Source: an uncultured Chitinophagales bacterium
GTDB taxonomy: Bacteria > Bacteroidota > Bacteroidia > Chitinophagales > Chitinophagaceae
NCBI GenBank assembly: GCA_946886475.1
Contig: CAMPIQ010000052.1
Coordinates: 1-22,099, forward strand
Length of the DNA: 22,099 nucleotides
Reading direction: 5' to 3'
Shown here piece after piece: positions 1 to 8,482 of this stretch (positions are counted from its first letter, which is position 1; each line of letters opens with the position of its first letter). The notes beneath the pieces were generated by a model. It saw only the letters and a program-made list of their open reading frames with translations, was not told the origin of the DNA and ran no database searches. The translations under genes were made by a program, and so were the position numbers.

Positions 1-95
1 GTATTGAGCTTTTGAATAACTTACCGGAAACCTGGACTATGAAATCGGTATTGCAGCCATCTCTTAACATTGGCCACAATAATTCAAGCTTCCCT

Positions 96-683
96 ATGCG
101 CTACTTCATCACCTTTCTTATAATCTTCATCATACTTTCCTGCAGTAACTCAACACAGGTTGAAAATTCAGGACATTCAGCCAATCAGACAAATCAGGTA
201 AGCACCTCATCTGACAGCGTTAGCTGGCAGGATAATTTTCTAAAACTTTATTCTGCCATATCAAATGGCGACAGAAAAGCCATTAAAATGTTTATTGATT
301 TTCCAATAATGAATGAAGGGAACGAAATCTGGCTACTTGCAGACTCCAGACTTGTTATGGAAATGGACCATGACCAGATTAAGCCATTTACAGAAGCTGA
401 TTTTGACAAATACTTCAATGCAATCTTTTCTTTGGACTTAAGAAAGACCCTGGAAAAAACAGACACAGCGAAATTTTTTAAGTTTTTGGAAGATACAAGC
501 CCGGAGATAGAAGTAGTGGAAAATTCAAAAAGCCGGTTGACGGTTACATTCGATAAGTCAATGAATAAATTAACCCTTCTTTTATTGAATACGGGACGGG
601 ACTTTGAATTTGCAGTTCAGTATGAGTTTGAATATACGGCTGAAAAAATGTTCAGGTTCCGGCAAGTGCGGGTGACCGGATAA
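96..683 (+). CDS. Hypothetical lipoprotein
   Basis: A 195-residue protein of unknown function. Starting at the ATG at 96 gives a textbook lipoprotein signal: Met-Arg, a run of Phe/Ile/Leu, then Leu-Ser-Cys at residues 16-18. The frame is open from a TTG at 12, but that start would bury the signal 28 residues inside the protein, so I reject it. After the lipidation Cys comes a Ser/Thr/Asn/Gln-rich linker, then a mixed alpha/beta domain with alternating charged and hydrophobic stretches to the end. The composition resembles small periplasm-facing Bacteroidota lipoproteins, but I recognise no family motif. It lies 101 nt upstream of the GAF gene on the same strand and is separated from the PUL by the AraC regulator, so a link to glycan use is not indicated. 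The protein ends normally and shows no sign of truncation. Confidence 0.75.
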   Translation: MRYFITFLIIFIILSCSNSTQVENSGHSANQTNQVSTSSDSVSWQDNFLKLYSAISNGDRKAIKMFIDFPIMNEGNEIWLLADSRLVMEMDHDQIKPFTEADFDKYFNAIFSLDLRKTLEKTDTAKFFKFLEDTSPEIEVVENSKSRLTVTFDKSMNKLTLLLLNTGRDFEFAVQYEFEYTAEKMFRFRQVRVTG

Positions 684-724
684 TTTTGATGCAGAACAAT
701 ACGCCTGCTGAAGAATTAACATCA

Positions 725-754
725 TTGATTGGTTAAATTAATTCCGTAAATTTA
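725..754 (+). promoter_or_regulatory. Possible Bacteroidota promoter for the GAF gene
   Basis: A TTG at 725-727 lies 19 nt before TAAATTTA at 747-754. The Bacteroidota housekeeping promoter is TTTG, 19-20 nt, then TAnnTTTG; here the -7 element matches at all but its last base and the -33 element is ATTG. A start a few bases downstream would give a leader of about 20-25 nt before the ATG at 785. The region is AT-rich, so a chance match is quite possible. Confidence 0.25.
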
Positions 755-784
755 ATTGTAGTCCAAAATCAGCAAAAGAATGTG

Positions 785-1261
785 ATGTTTAACCACCAGA
801 CCAAACCAGATAACTCCAGACTTGATTTGCTTTTAAAGGAGATCATTGATCTTACCGGAGCAGATAAAGGGATCATTCAGTTATATAACGAAAGAACAGA
901 AACGCTTAATGTGGTGTCTTCATTTGGAGCCGGGCAGGAATTCCTCATGGCTTTCAATGCGGTTAAAGCCTTTGACCCCACTGCCTGCGGACGATGCCTG
1001 GGTTTGAAAATTCCCATTGATATTCAGGATACATTGTTTGATACAGCTTTGTACCCATTCAAACAAATCATTGACCAGGAGAACATCCGGTCTGCTAAGT
1101 CTATTCCACTTTTCAGGGACCGTGACAAAAGAATTGCCGGGGTTTTTTCTATTTATTTTTCTAAACAACTACACCTGATGCCCAATTCAGGTAAGATCCC
1201 GGTCACTCAAATAACCGAAATCACCTTACTGATTAAAGAGCTTAGCATGGCTCAGGTTTGA
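785..1261 (+). CDS. Stand-alone GAF-domain protein
   Basis: A cytoplasmic protein of 158 residues that is essentially one GAF domain, with no attached kinase, cyclase or DNA-binding module. Visible features are an N-terminal helix (LDLLLKEIIDLTGADKG), the core strand IIQLYNERTETLNVVSSFG, the ACGRCLGLKIPIDIQD segment, and a late strand around KSIPLFRDRDKRIAGVFSIYF. This pattern is common in GAF domains of Bacteroidota sensor proteins. The role is probably binding of a small ligand or a partner protein, but the ligand cannot be read from sequence. Two cysteines three residues apart (CGRC) could matter for redox or metal sensing; that is speculation. An in-frame GTG lies one codon upstream at 782, and I prefer the ATG. 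The gene converges on the AraC regulator with a 19-nt gap and no clear terminator between them. Confidence 0.75.
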   Translation: MFNHQTKPDNSRLDLLLKEIIDLTGADKGIIQLYNERTETLNVVSSFGAGQEFLMAFNAVKAFDPTACGRCLGLKIPIDIQDTLFDTALYPFKQIIDQENIRSAKSIPLFRDRDKRIAGVFSIYFSKQLHLMPNSGKIPVTQITEITLLIKELSMAQV

Positions 1262-1280
1262 TAATCGCACTTCGTACTTC

Positions 1281-2165
1281 TCACACAAACGTTCTCACAC
1301 CACTGGCATTATACTCCATCCTGAATTCCTTCGGCGTACAATTTTTTTTCTTCCGGAAGATCCTGTTGAAATTGGACATATTATTGAAGCCGCAACGGTA
1401 AGCCACCTCATTGATGCTTTGCGTGGTCTCAATCAGCATGCGTGATGCATGTCCCAGCCGGATCTCATTCAGCGTATCCACATAATTTTTGCCGGTCCTG
1501 GTTTTAAAGAACCTGCTGAAGGCTACCTCCGACATGGAGGCCAGTTTAGCCGCTTCATTCAGGGTGACCTCCTTGTGAAAGTTCTTATTCAGGTATTCCA
1601 TTACCAGGGATATGCGTCTGCTGTTATAGGAAATGCTTTCCGTATTGTTGAATGAAGTATCGGAAAGAATGCGCATGTTCCTGGATATGGAAAGGTCGTG
1701 AAGTATGGAGAGTAATTCCAGTACGGAATCAAATCCATGTCTTTGCGTCATGGCAAACAGCCTGGGCATGATACGTTCCGCAGTTTCTTTTGAAAATAAA
1801 ATGCCACGCAAAGAATTTTCAAACATGTTCCGGATAAAACTCATCTGGTTGCGCTGCAGAAATTTTCCATCAAACAGGTCGCGGTGCAACTGTATGGTGA
1901 TCTCCTGTACTTCTTTGCCTTTTAATTTGTGGGTGAACCACCCATGCTGAAGGTTGGGACCAACCAGCACCAGTTCCAGGTCATCAATTTCCTCCATATG
2001 ATCACCTACAACTCTTTTGGCGCCCTTGCCATTGCTGATAAAATTCAGTTCAAACTCTTCGTGGTAATGAAGTGGAAAATCAAATTCCGTTTTGGTGCGG
2101 GATAACAGTGTAAAGCAGTCGCCCTGCGTGAGTGTTGTGATCTCTCTTAATATATTCCTGTTCAT
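1281..2165 (-). CDS. AraC-family transcriptional regulator, likely PUL regulator
   Basis: A 294-residue AraC/XylS-type activator. The N-terminal half (about 15-100) looks like a cupin sugar-sensing domain, with FPLHYHEEFELNFI near residues 30-43 and a histidine-containing NLQHGWF near 71-77. The C-terminal half (about 184-287) is the double helix-turn-helix domain: first helix pair around VTLNEAAKLASMSEVAFSRFF, second around INEVAYRCGFNNMSNFNRIFRKK, ending in the usual CTPKEFR motif. It starts 236 bp from susC on the opposite strand, the classic position for a divergent local activator. Many Bacteroidota PULs use hybrid two-component, SusR-type or ECF/anti-sigma regulators; an AraC protein with its own cupin suggests direct sensing of a cytoplasmic sugar, for example mannobiose or mannosylglucose. 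The family assignment is secure; control of this PUL is inferred from position. Confidence 0.9.
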   Translation of the reverse strand: MNRNILREITTLTQGDCFTLLSRTKTEFDFPLHYHEEFELNFISNGKGAKRVVGDHMEEIDDLELVLVGPNLQHGWFTHKLKGKEVQEITIQLHRDLFDGKFLQRNQMSFIRNMFENSLRGILFSKETAERIMPRLFAMTQRHGFDSVLELLSILHDLSISRNMRILSDTSFNNTESISYNSRRISLVMEYLNKNFHKEVTLNEAAKLASMSEVAFSRFFKTRTGKNYVDTLNEIRLGHASRMLIETTQSINEVAYRCGFNNMSNFNRIFRKKKNCTPKEFRMEYNASGVRTFV

Positions 2166-2221
2166 AACAGCAGCTTCGTTGCATTGCTGAAATTAAACAA
2201 TAAATTCAATTGCCGATTAAT

Positions 2222-2353
2222 AAAGTATCAGTTATTATCAGGATTTGCATGGTTTTTTTTATGCCCGCTATTCAAGCAATTAGCAGGATTGTATTCGATT
2301 GCATAAACCTGGTTTTATCAGAAAAAATATATTTATTGGATAAAAAAGTATCA
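2222..2353. promoter_or_regulatory. Repeated TATCA motifs in the araC-susC intergenic region, possible operators
   Basis: The nonamer AAAGTATCA occurs twice on the plus strand, at 2222-2230 and 2345-2353. The shorter TATCA also occurs at 2236-2240, exactly one helical turn after the first copy, and at 2316-2320. AraC-family activators bind direct half-sites about one or two helical turns apart, so these are reasonable operator candidates for the divergent regulator. The region is AT-rich and no binding site is known for this protein. Confidence 0.3.
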
Positions 2354-2374
2354 ATAATCGGGTATATTTAAAAA

Positions 2375-2382
2375 TAACTTTG
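2375..2382 (+). promoter_or_regulatory. Candidate -7 element upstream of susC
   Basis: TAACTTTG matches the Bacteroidota -7 consensus TAnnTTTG at every fixed base and lies 20 nt before the susC ATG. No TTTG stands at the expected 19-20 nt upstream, which would fit a promoter needing an activator such as the neighbouring AraC protein. The implied leader is short, about a dozen bases, which weakens the case. Confidence 0.4.
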
Positions 2383-2401
2383 AATCAAACCAATTTGCTA
2401 T

Positions 2402-5400
2402 ATGAGGAATACATGCTTGCGAGCGGTTGTACTACTTCTATGTACATTCTCCGTTACGGTTCTATTTGCTCAGGACCGAAGGATCACAGGAACCATTACA
2501 GATGAAAAACAAGCGCCACTTCCGGGGGCTACCATTACTGTAAAAGGTACCAGCATTGCCACTACTTCCAATGAATCGGGAAGGTTCACCATCAACGTGC
2601 CGGCCAGTGCCAGGGTGCTGGTTGTTTCTTATGTGGGCATGGAGCCTCGCGAAGTAACCATAGGGTCGGGCAACGATATCAGTGTAACCCTTTCCGGTAA
2701 TGCTGCCACGCTCACCGATGTGGTGGTGGTAGGTTATGGCAGGGCAAGAAGGGCCAACCTCACTACGGCGCAGTCAACCGTATCATCAAAAGATATTGAA
2801 AAGACCGTAAATACTACCATTGAGCAGGCCATTCAGGGTCGTGCTGCCGGTGTATATGTTACTCAAAATTCAGGTCAGCCAGGTGGCGCCATTTCTGTGA
2901 ACATTCGTGGCGTGAGTTCGCTCAACCGCACACAACCTCTATATGTAATTGATGGCGTGCAGATCCAGCAAAGCGAAGATGTTTCATTTGGTTCATCATC
3001 TTCATCCAACCCTTTGTCCGGATTGAACCCTGCTGATATAGAAGACATCCAGATACTTCAGGGTCCTTCTGCAACGGCTATCTATGGTTCACGCGGCACC
3101 AATGGTGTGATACTGGTTACTACAAAACGCGGACGTGCCGGTGATTTCAAGATCAACTATGCTTATCAATACAATCTTCAGACACCTCCGCAACACAGGC
3201 TTGAAGTGATGAACCTGAGTGAGTATGCGCAAATGGTAAAAGAATACCATGCAATTGCCGGCGGTACTACCCCTGATTATTTTCTTGATCCAACCCTTCT
3301 TGGAGAAGGCACCGACTGGCAGTCTGAATTGTTCAACAATGCAGCCATGAAAAAACATCAGTTGAGTTTGAGCGGTGGCAGCAACAATACTACTTATTAT
3401 TTATCGGGTGAATACCTGCAACAGGAAGGCGTGGCTGCCGGCTCGGGTTTTGACAGGTATGGATTCCGGTTGAACCTGGATAACAAACCAAGGGAATGGT
3501 TTACCATTGGTGCGAATCTTAGTTTCAACCAGACAAAGGAAAATCTTACCACCACAAATTATGGAGATGCACAAAGTCCGCTGATTGCAAATGCACTCAG
3601 GCTAACGCCACAGATCCCGGTGAAGAATCTGAATGGTACCTGGGGTGGCAGCGACCCTGTAAATGGCGCCAACCAATACGCACCGGTAAATCCAATTGCG
3701 CTGGCAAGTCTTATCACCAACAACAATATCAAAAAACAATTCCTTGGCGGATTGAACCTGGCCATTACGCCTTTACAGGGGCTTACACTCAGAACTTCAC
3801 TGAATGGCAATGTGGGTAATGGCGGCTCTACTTATTACACTCCAACCTATAATATTGATCAATGGCATTATAATACACTGGCGGCTTTACAAAGCGGAAC
3901 TTATTCAAGCTGGTACTGGAACTGGAACCAGCTGATTGAATACAACAGGCAATTCGGTGCGCATGATTTTTCAATCATGGCCAGTCATGAAGCACAGGAA
4001 TCTGAATGGAAACAACTGACCGCAGGCAGGACCGGTTTTCTTACCAACGACATTTTTGATGTGAATGCAGGTAATCCCATCTCCGCCACAAATGGGGGAG
4101 GCACCTATCCATGGGCTATGGAATCATACCTTGGCAGGCTCAATTATAATTATGATAACCGTTACCTTTTAACAGGAACATTCAGAAGAGATGGCTCTCC
4201 TTATTTTGGAGATGAGAACAGGTGGGGTAATTTCCCTTCTGTGTCCGCAGCCTGGAGAATCAGCAATGAAAGTTTCTGGACCATTGATTTTATCAGTGAA
4301 CTTAAACTGAGGCTTGAAACAGGACTAACAGGTAACCAGGGAACAGGGTCGGGTATCTATGCACCACTTTCAACCGGTGCCACGCCATGGGGTACTGGAC
4401 TTCGTCCTTCTACATTTACCAACTCCAAATTGCAATGGGAAGAAACCCATACCAATAATATTGGTTTGAATATAGGAATGTTGAATAACCGGTTTTCCAT
4501 TGAAGCCGATTACTATGTAAAGAATACCGATAACCTGATCATGGCAGCAAGTCTGCCCTGGTACATGGGAACCAACGGAAGTCCGGGTTCAGTAGGTGCT
4601 CCACTGGTAAATACAGGTTCACTGGAAACAAAAGGATGGAACCTTACATTCAATACCATCAACATCACCAATAAGAATTTCAAATGGGAAACCAATCTGA
4701 ATCTTTCTCATTTCAGAACAGAGATCACAACACTCAATTCAGATAATGCGCATATTGACCGCATCTCCTGGTGGATGAACGACTGGACGCAGCGTGCCGC
4801 CATTGGTTATGAACCCTGGTTATTCAGGGGTTATGTAGCTGAAGGGATCTTCCAGTCCATTGCGGAGATCGATAAAAGCCCGGTGCCTGTAGATGGTAAT
4901 GGTAACCGCAGGCCAACAGATCCCAACTCCGGTATCTGGATCGGTGATGTAAAATACAAAGACATCAATGGTGATAAGATCATTAATGAAAATGACATTA
5001 CCAATATTGGAAATCCATGGCCAACACTTACCGGAGGTTTCAGTAATAACTTTTCATATAAAGGATTTGAATTGGGAATACTTTTCACCGCTTCATTTGG
5101 CAACGACATTTATAATTACATAGCTGCTGAAGCAAGCAATCCTAATAACATCAATCTTAGCCGCAATCTTTTGAGAGATGCCATGAATTATGCACGGATC
5201 TCTACTAATGGAAGCGGCCTGCCGGTACTGGTAAATCCCGGGACCAGCATTCCCAGGATCTCCAACAACCAGATAGCCAATGATAATAATTATGAAGGCA
5301 TCTCAACCAGGTTTGTAGAAGATGGTTCATATGTAAAACTGAAAAATATCTCACTTAGTTATAATGTTCCATCAAGGATGATCGGTTATACAAAGGTGAT

Positions 5401-5587
5401 CAAAGGGCTGAGGGCAACACTGGGTGTACAGAATCTGTTGACCTTTACTGATTATACAGGTTATGATCCTGAGATCGGCGCTTATGTTGGTCAGGGTTCC
5501 AGTTCTCAGAACCAGGCCATAGGAATTGATTTCGGCAGGTATCCGTTAACACCAATGTATACTGCAACCATCAGCGTTAACTTCTAA
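2402..5587 (+). CDS. SusC/RagA-family TonB-linked outer-membrane transporter
   Basis: A 1061-residue TonB-dependent porin that forms the outer-membrane channel for oligosaccharides, capped by the SusD partner. The order is: a signal peptide ending near Phe-Ala-Gln at 22-24; a carboxypeptidase-D regulatory-like domain (about 26-100) with ITGTITDEKQAPLPGATITVKG; a TonB-box-like stretch DVVVVGYGRA (about 105-115); a plug domain with IRGVSSLNRTQPLYVIDGVQI and the typical GPSATAIYGSRGTNGVILVTTKRG; then a long beta-barrel ending in a terminal aromatic residue (ISVNF). The length is normal for the family. There is no N-terminal STN domain, so it is probably not coupled to a FecR/ECF-sigma system. 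It is the first gene of the capture operon, with susD 10 nt downstream. Mannan-derived oligosaccharides as cargo are inferred from the enzymes further on. Confidence 0.97.
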   Translation: MRNTCLRAVVLLLCTFSVTVLFAQDRRITGTITDEKQAPLPGATITVKGTSIATTSNESGRFTINVPASARVLVVSYVGMEPREVTIGSGNDISVTLSGNAATLTDVVVVGYGRARRANLTTAQSTVSSKDIEKTVNTTIEQAIQGRAAGVYVTQNSGQPGGAISVNIRGVSSLNRTQPLYVIDGVQIQQSEDVSFGSSSSSNPLSGLNPADIEDIQILQGPSATAIYGSRGTNGVILVTTKRGRAGDFKINYAYQYNLQTPPQHRLEVMNLSEYAQMVKEYHAIAGGTTPDYFLDPTLLGEGTDWQSELFNNAAMKKHQLSLSGGSNNTTYYLSGEYLQQEGVAAGSGFDRYGFRLNLDNKPREWFTIGANLSFNQTKENLTTTNYGDAQSPLIANALRLTPQIPVKNLNGTWGGSDPVNGANQYAPVNPIALASLITNNNIKKQFLGGLNLAITPLQGLTLRTSLNGNVGNGGSTYYTPTYNIDQWHYNTLAALQSGTYSSWYWNWNQLIEYNRQFGAHDFSIMASHEAQESEWKQLTAGRTGFLTNDIFDVNAGNPISATNGGGTYPWAMESYLGRLNYNYDNRYLLTGTFRRDGSPYFGDENRWGNFPSVSAAWRISNESFWTIDFISELKLRLETGLTGNQGTGSGIYAPLSTGATPWGTGLRPSTFTNSKLQWEETHTNNIGLNIGMLNNRFSIEADYYVKNTDNLIMAASLPWYMGTNGSPGSVGAPLVNTGSLETKGWNLTFNTINITNKNFKWETNLNLSHFRTEITTLNSDNAHIDRISWWMNDWTQRAAIGYEPWLFRGYVAEGIFQSIAEIDKSPVPVDGNGNRRPTDPNSGIWIGDVKYKDINGDKIINENDITNIGNPWPTLTGGFSNNFSYKGFELGILFTASFGNDIYNYIAAEASNPNNINLSRNLLRDAMNYARISTNGSGLPVLVNPGTSIPRISNNQIANDNNYEGISTRFVEDGSYVKLKNISLSYNVPSRMIGYTKVIKGLRATLGVQNLLTFTDYTGYDPEIGAYVGQGSSSQNQAIGIDFGRYPLTPMYTATISVNF

Positions 5588-5597
5588 AAATCTTTAT

Positions 5598-7283
5598 ATG
5601 AATAAGATGAACCGCATATATTATTTCACCACTTTGTTGCTGGCAATGGCAGCAATGGCCGGATGTAAAAAAAGTTTTCTTGAAAAACCACCACTGAGCT
5701 CAATAGTGGATGCTAATTTTTATAAGACCGATGAACAGGTTTTGGCAAGTACCGCTTTATTATATAGTGAAGTATGGTTTGATTATAATGACAAGGCGAT
5801 GTACAACATCGGTGACTTCCGCGGCGGAACGGCCTACTCTGCCTGGAATGACAGGGGCAATGTATTGTTCAACACCACAGGTGGAACACCGGAGAATGGC
5901 GCATCCTGGCGTGCATTCTTCAACGTGGTGGGCCAGGCCAATCTTTTCCTGTACAATATCGAAAGATATGGTGGTGAGAATGTTTCTCCCAACATCAAAA
6001 AAATGGCTGTTGCAGAAGCAAGATTCATGAGGGCCCTTGCTTACAGGTTCCTGGTAATGAACTGGGGTCCTGTTCCCGTGATTGAAAATAATTTTGAAAA
6101 ACTTTTTGATTCAACCATTACCAGGAATACGGTTCCAAGTGTATGGCGTTTCATTACAAGAGAAATGCGTGCTGCAGCACAGGATCTCCCTGAAACAGCC
6201 ATTCAGGATGGAAGATTAACCAAATGGAGTGCAGAAGGGATGCTGGCAAGATTCTATTTAACAAGAGCAGGGGTAGAATCATCCGGTGGGAGCCGCAACC
6301 AGGTGTTTCTTGACAGCGCAAAATATTTTGCTCAGCGTGTGATCAACAATAGCGGAAAAAGATTGCTGACCAGCTATGAGGACCTGTTCAGATATCCATA
6401 CGATAATAATGCGGAATCCTTATTTGAACTGCAATGGGTATTTGCCGGCCCCAGTGTGTGGGGTACCAACAACAGTATGCCGGAGTACCTTGCCTTCAGT
6501 CCTGATATTTCTTTTGGCGGTTGGGGCGGTGATAAAAGTGCAACATGGTGGATGATCTCACAATATGATGGCTTTAACGTACAGTCAAATGGCAACCTGA
6601 AAGGTAGAACACTTGACCAGCGTTTGCATGCAACGTTCATGCTCCCGGGTTTCAGTTATCCGGAGATCACCAGGGTGTCGGACAGAACAAAACTGATCTA
6701 TCCGGATGGAAGTACAGACCAGGAATTCATGGCCATTAAAAAATATGTGATCGGTTCACCTATTGACCTGGCAGGCATAGCTTCCCAACAGCGTTATCCA
6801 AACAATACTTACATGATGCGTCTTGCGGAAATGTACCTGATCTATGCTGAAGCAACCATTGGAAATAATGGTTCAACCACCGATGAAACAGCGGTTAACT
6901 ATTTTAATAAAGTGCATACCCGTGCAGGACTTCCCGAATACGAAGTAGGTGGAACAAATGGCAGTGGTCCGCTTACGCTTGAGGAAGTACAAAGAGAAAG
7001 ATTCAAGGAGTTTGCCATGGAAGGTATGGCGTGGTACGATCTGGTAAGCCTGCATTATTATAATCCCACCAAAGCTTATTCCATTTTGAATTCGCAGGAC
7101 AGGGGATTGTTCTCCGTGCAGACCAACCAAATGCCGAATCCATCGGAGTGGACATTTATCAAAACCACCTGGTATGCTGAAAGAACCATCAATGCGAGTT
7201 CAGGAAATTTCCAGTTGCCTATTCCAACATCAGAACTGGCACAGGCACCCAATCTTCAGAAACCTCCGGTTGATTATCCATAA
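5598..7283 (+). CDS. SusD/RagB-family outer-membrane glycan-binding lipoprotein
   Basis: A 561-residue surface lipoprotein that acts as the lid on SusC and binds the incoming glycan. The signal peptide ends in the lipobox Ala-Met-Ala-Gly-Cys (Cys23), followed by KKSFLEKPP, a typical SusD N-terminus. The helical core shows EARFMRALAYRFLVMNWGPVPVI (around 140-165), characteristic of the TPR-like part. The C-terminal part carries VQRERFKEFAMEGMAWYDL, the SusD/RagB family signature, and ends with LPIPTSELAQAPNLQKPP as family members do. Many exposed Trp/Tyr residues lie in the middle region (WGGWGGDKSATWW-like stretch near 310), the sort of residues that stack on sugars. An in-frame ATG three codons downstream is an alternative start. 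The gene is 10 nt after susC and is surely co-transcribed with it. Confidence 0.96.
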   Translation: MNKMNRIYYFTTLLLAMAAMAGCKKSFLEKPPLSSIVDANFYKTDEQVLASTALLYSEVWFDYNDKAMYNIGDFRGGTAYSAWNDRGNVLFNTTGGTPENGASWRAFFNVVGQANLFLYNIERYGGENVSPNIKKMAVAEARFMRALAYRFLVMNWGPVPVIENNFEKLFDSTITRNTVPSVWRFITREMRAAAQDLPETAIQDGRLTKWSAEGMLARFYLTRAGVESSGGSRNQVFLDSAKYFAQRVINNSGKRLLTSYEDLFRYPYDNNAESLFELQWVFAGPSVWGTNNSMPEYLAFSPDISFGGWGGDKSATWWMISQYDGFNVQSNGNLKGRTLDQRLHATFMLPGFSYPEITRVSDRTKLIYPDGSTDQEFMAIKKYVIGSPIDLAGIASQQRYPNNTYMMRLAEMYLIYAEATIGNNGSTTDETAVNYFNKVHTRAGLPEYEVGGTNGSGPLTLEEVQRERFKEFAMEGMAWYDLVSLHYYNPTKAYSILNSQDRGLFSVQTNQMPNPSEWTFIKTTWYAERTINASSGNFQLPIPTSELAQAPNLQKPPVDYP

Positions 7284-7319
7284 AAAACTAACAACAACTA
7301 ATAAAGAAATTGAACTCCA

Positions 7320-8462
7320 ATGAAATCAATTAATAAAATACTCCTCATACTGTTGATGACTGCCGGTGTACTGAGTGTATTCAATTCCTGTAAAAAAGAG
7401 GAATCGGAAGGCACGCCCTCCATTGACTATGTAAGGATCACCAGGCCTGAATCGTCCGACTCCCTTCTGGTAAGTGCCGGACAGGGACAGCTGATTGCGA
7501 TAGTAGGTAATAATCTGAAGAACGCAGTTGAGATCTGGTTCAACGACCAGAAAGCACAGCTTACGCCAACCTATATCACCAATACTTCCATTCTTGTTGC
7601 TGTTCCAAGCCAGATCCCATTAAGTGTGAACAATACCATGAAGATCGTTTTCAAAAACGGTTATGAACTCAAACATAATTTCACGGTTGATATCAGCGAA
7701 CCGCTGGTAAGCATGATGGACCTTGAATATGTAAAAGAAGGTGAGGTGGCCGTAATTCGTGGTGATTATTTCTATGCTCCGCTTACGGTAACATTTACCG
7801 GGGATGTGCAGGGACAGGTTGAAAATTTAACCGATCAGGAAATTCAGGTAAGGGTTCCTGCCGGTGCCCTGCCTGGTCCGGTAACCGTTAAAACAAATTT
7901 TGGTGAAACTGAATCAGAGTTCTGGTTCCGTGATAACAGGAATATGCTGATCCATAACGATCCGTGGACAGGATGGTGGGGCCAGTCCAATGTAAAACCT
8001 GCAACCGATCCCCTAGCCATCAATGGAAATTTTACAAGGATCACGCAAAACATCGGTGCGTGGGGCTGGACGGAATGGATAGGCGGAAAAGAAGATGCGC
8101 TGGCTACCAGTCACAATCTGCCTGATGAAGCAGTGCTCAACCCTGAGAAATACAATATGAAATTTGAGATCAATACATTGAAACCATATAATGGTAACAG
8201 GATCAAATTCATGATAGGCCAGGTAAACGGCCCTGATCCTAACTGGGATAGTGAACCTTATTTCTGGGAACCTCCATTTGATACAGAAGGAGAATGGCGT
8301 ACCGTTACTGTTTCCTTTGATGAAGTGGTTGCCAATTATGTAACCAACTGGGGTGTTCGTCCACAGGGTTATGGCGTAAAGGTGTGGTTCCATGGTCCGG
8401 GTTCACTGGATGCAGACATTGCTTTTGATAACCTGAGGGTAGTTCCAAAAATTTCAAATTAA
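7320..8462 (+). CDS. Surface glycan-binding-type lipoprotein with two IPT/TIG domains (SGBP-B-like)
   Basis: A 380-residue putative surface glycan-binding protein. The signal peptide is followed by Phe-Asn-Ser-Cys (Cys24) and an acidic, charged tail start (KKEESEG). Two immunoglobulin-like IPT/TIG domains follow, about 34-125 and 127-200; the second has the usual GEVAVIRGDYFY and VRVPAGALPGPVTV motifs. The C-terminal domain (about 203-378) begins FRDNRNML and is rich in tryptophans (216, 219, 220, 248, 250, 253). It resembles the glycan-binding domain of the SGBP-B protein from the Bacteroides ovatus xyloglucan locus, which is used by a broad family across hemicellulose PULs. The role is likely to hold polysaccharide at the cell surface for SusCD. 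It lies 36 nt after susD. Family call is firm; ligand is inferred as mannan or related hemicellulose, with xyloglucan possible. Confidence 0.88.
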   Translation: MKSINKILLILLMTAGVLSVFNSCKKEESEGTPSIDYVRITRPESSDSLLVSAGQGQLIAIVGNNLKNAVEIWFNDQKAQLTPTYITNTSILVAVPSQIPLSVNNTMKIVFKNGYELKHNFTVDISEPLVSMMDLEYVKEGEVAVIRGDYFYAPLTVTFTGDVQGQVENLTDQEIQVRVPAGALPGPVTVKTNFGETESEFWFRDNRNMLIHNDPWTGWWGQSNVKPATDPLAINGNFTRITQNIGAWGWTEWIGGKEDALATSHNLPDEAVLNPEKYNMKFEINTLKPYNGNRIKFMIGQVNGPDPNWDSEPYFWEPPFDTEGEWRTVTVSFDEVVANYVTNWGVRPQGYGVKVWFHGPGSLDADIAFDNLRVVPKISN

Positions 8463-8482
8463 TAAAAGTTCAATCTACACAA

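Noticed and set aside
12..95. N-terminal extension of the first lipoprotein from a TTG at 12
   Set aside because: It would place the lipoprotein signal 28 residues inside the protein; the ATG at 96 gives a normal signal peptide.
8013..8393. Minus-strand open frame of 126 codons inside the first IPT/TIG protein gene
   Set aside because: Antisense shadow of a well-supported coding region; no family resemblance and no start context.
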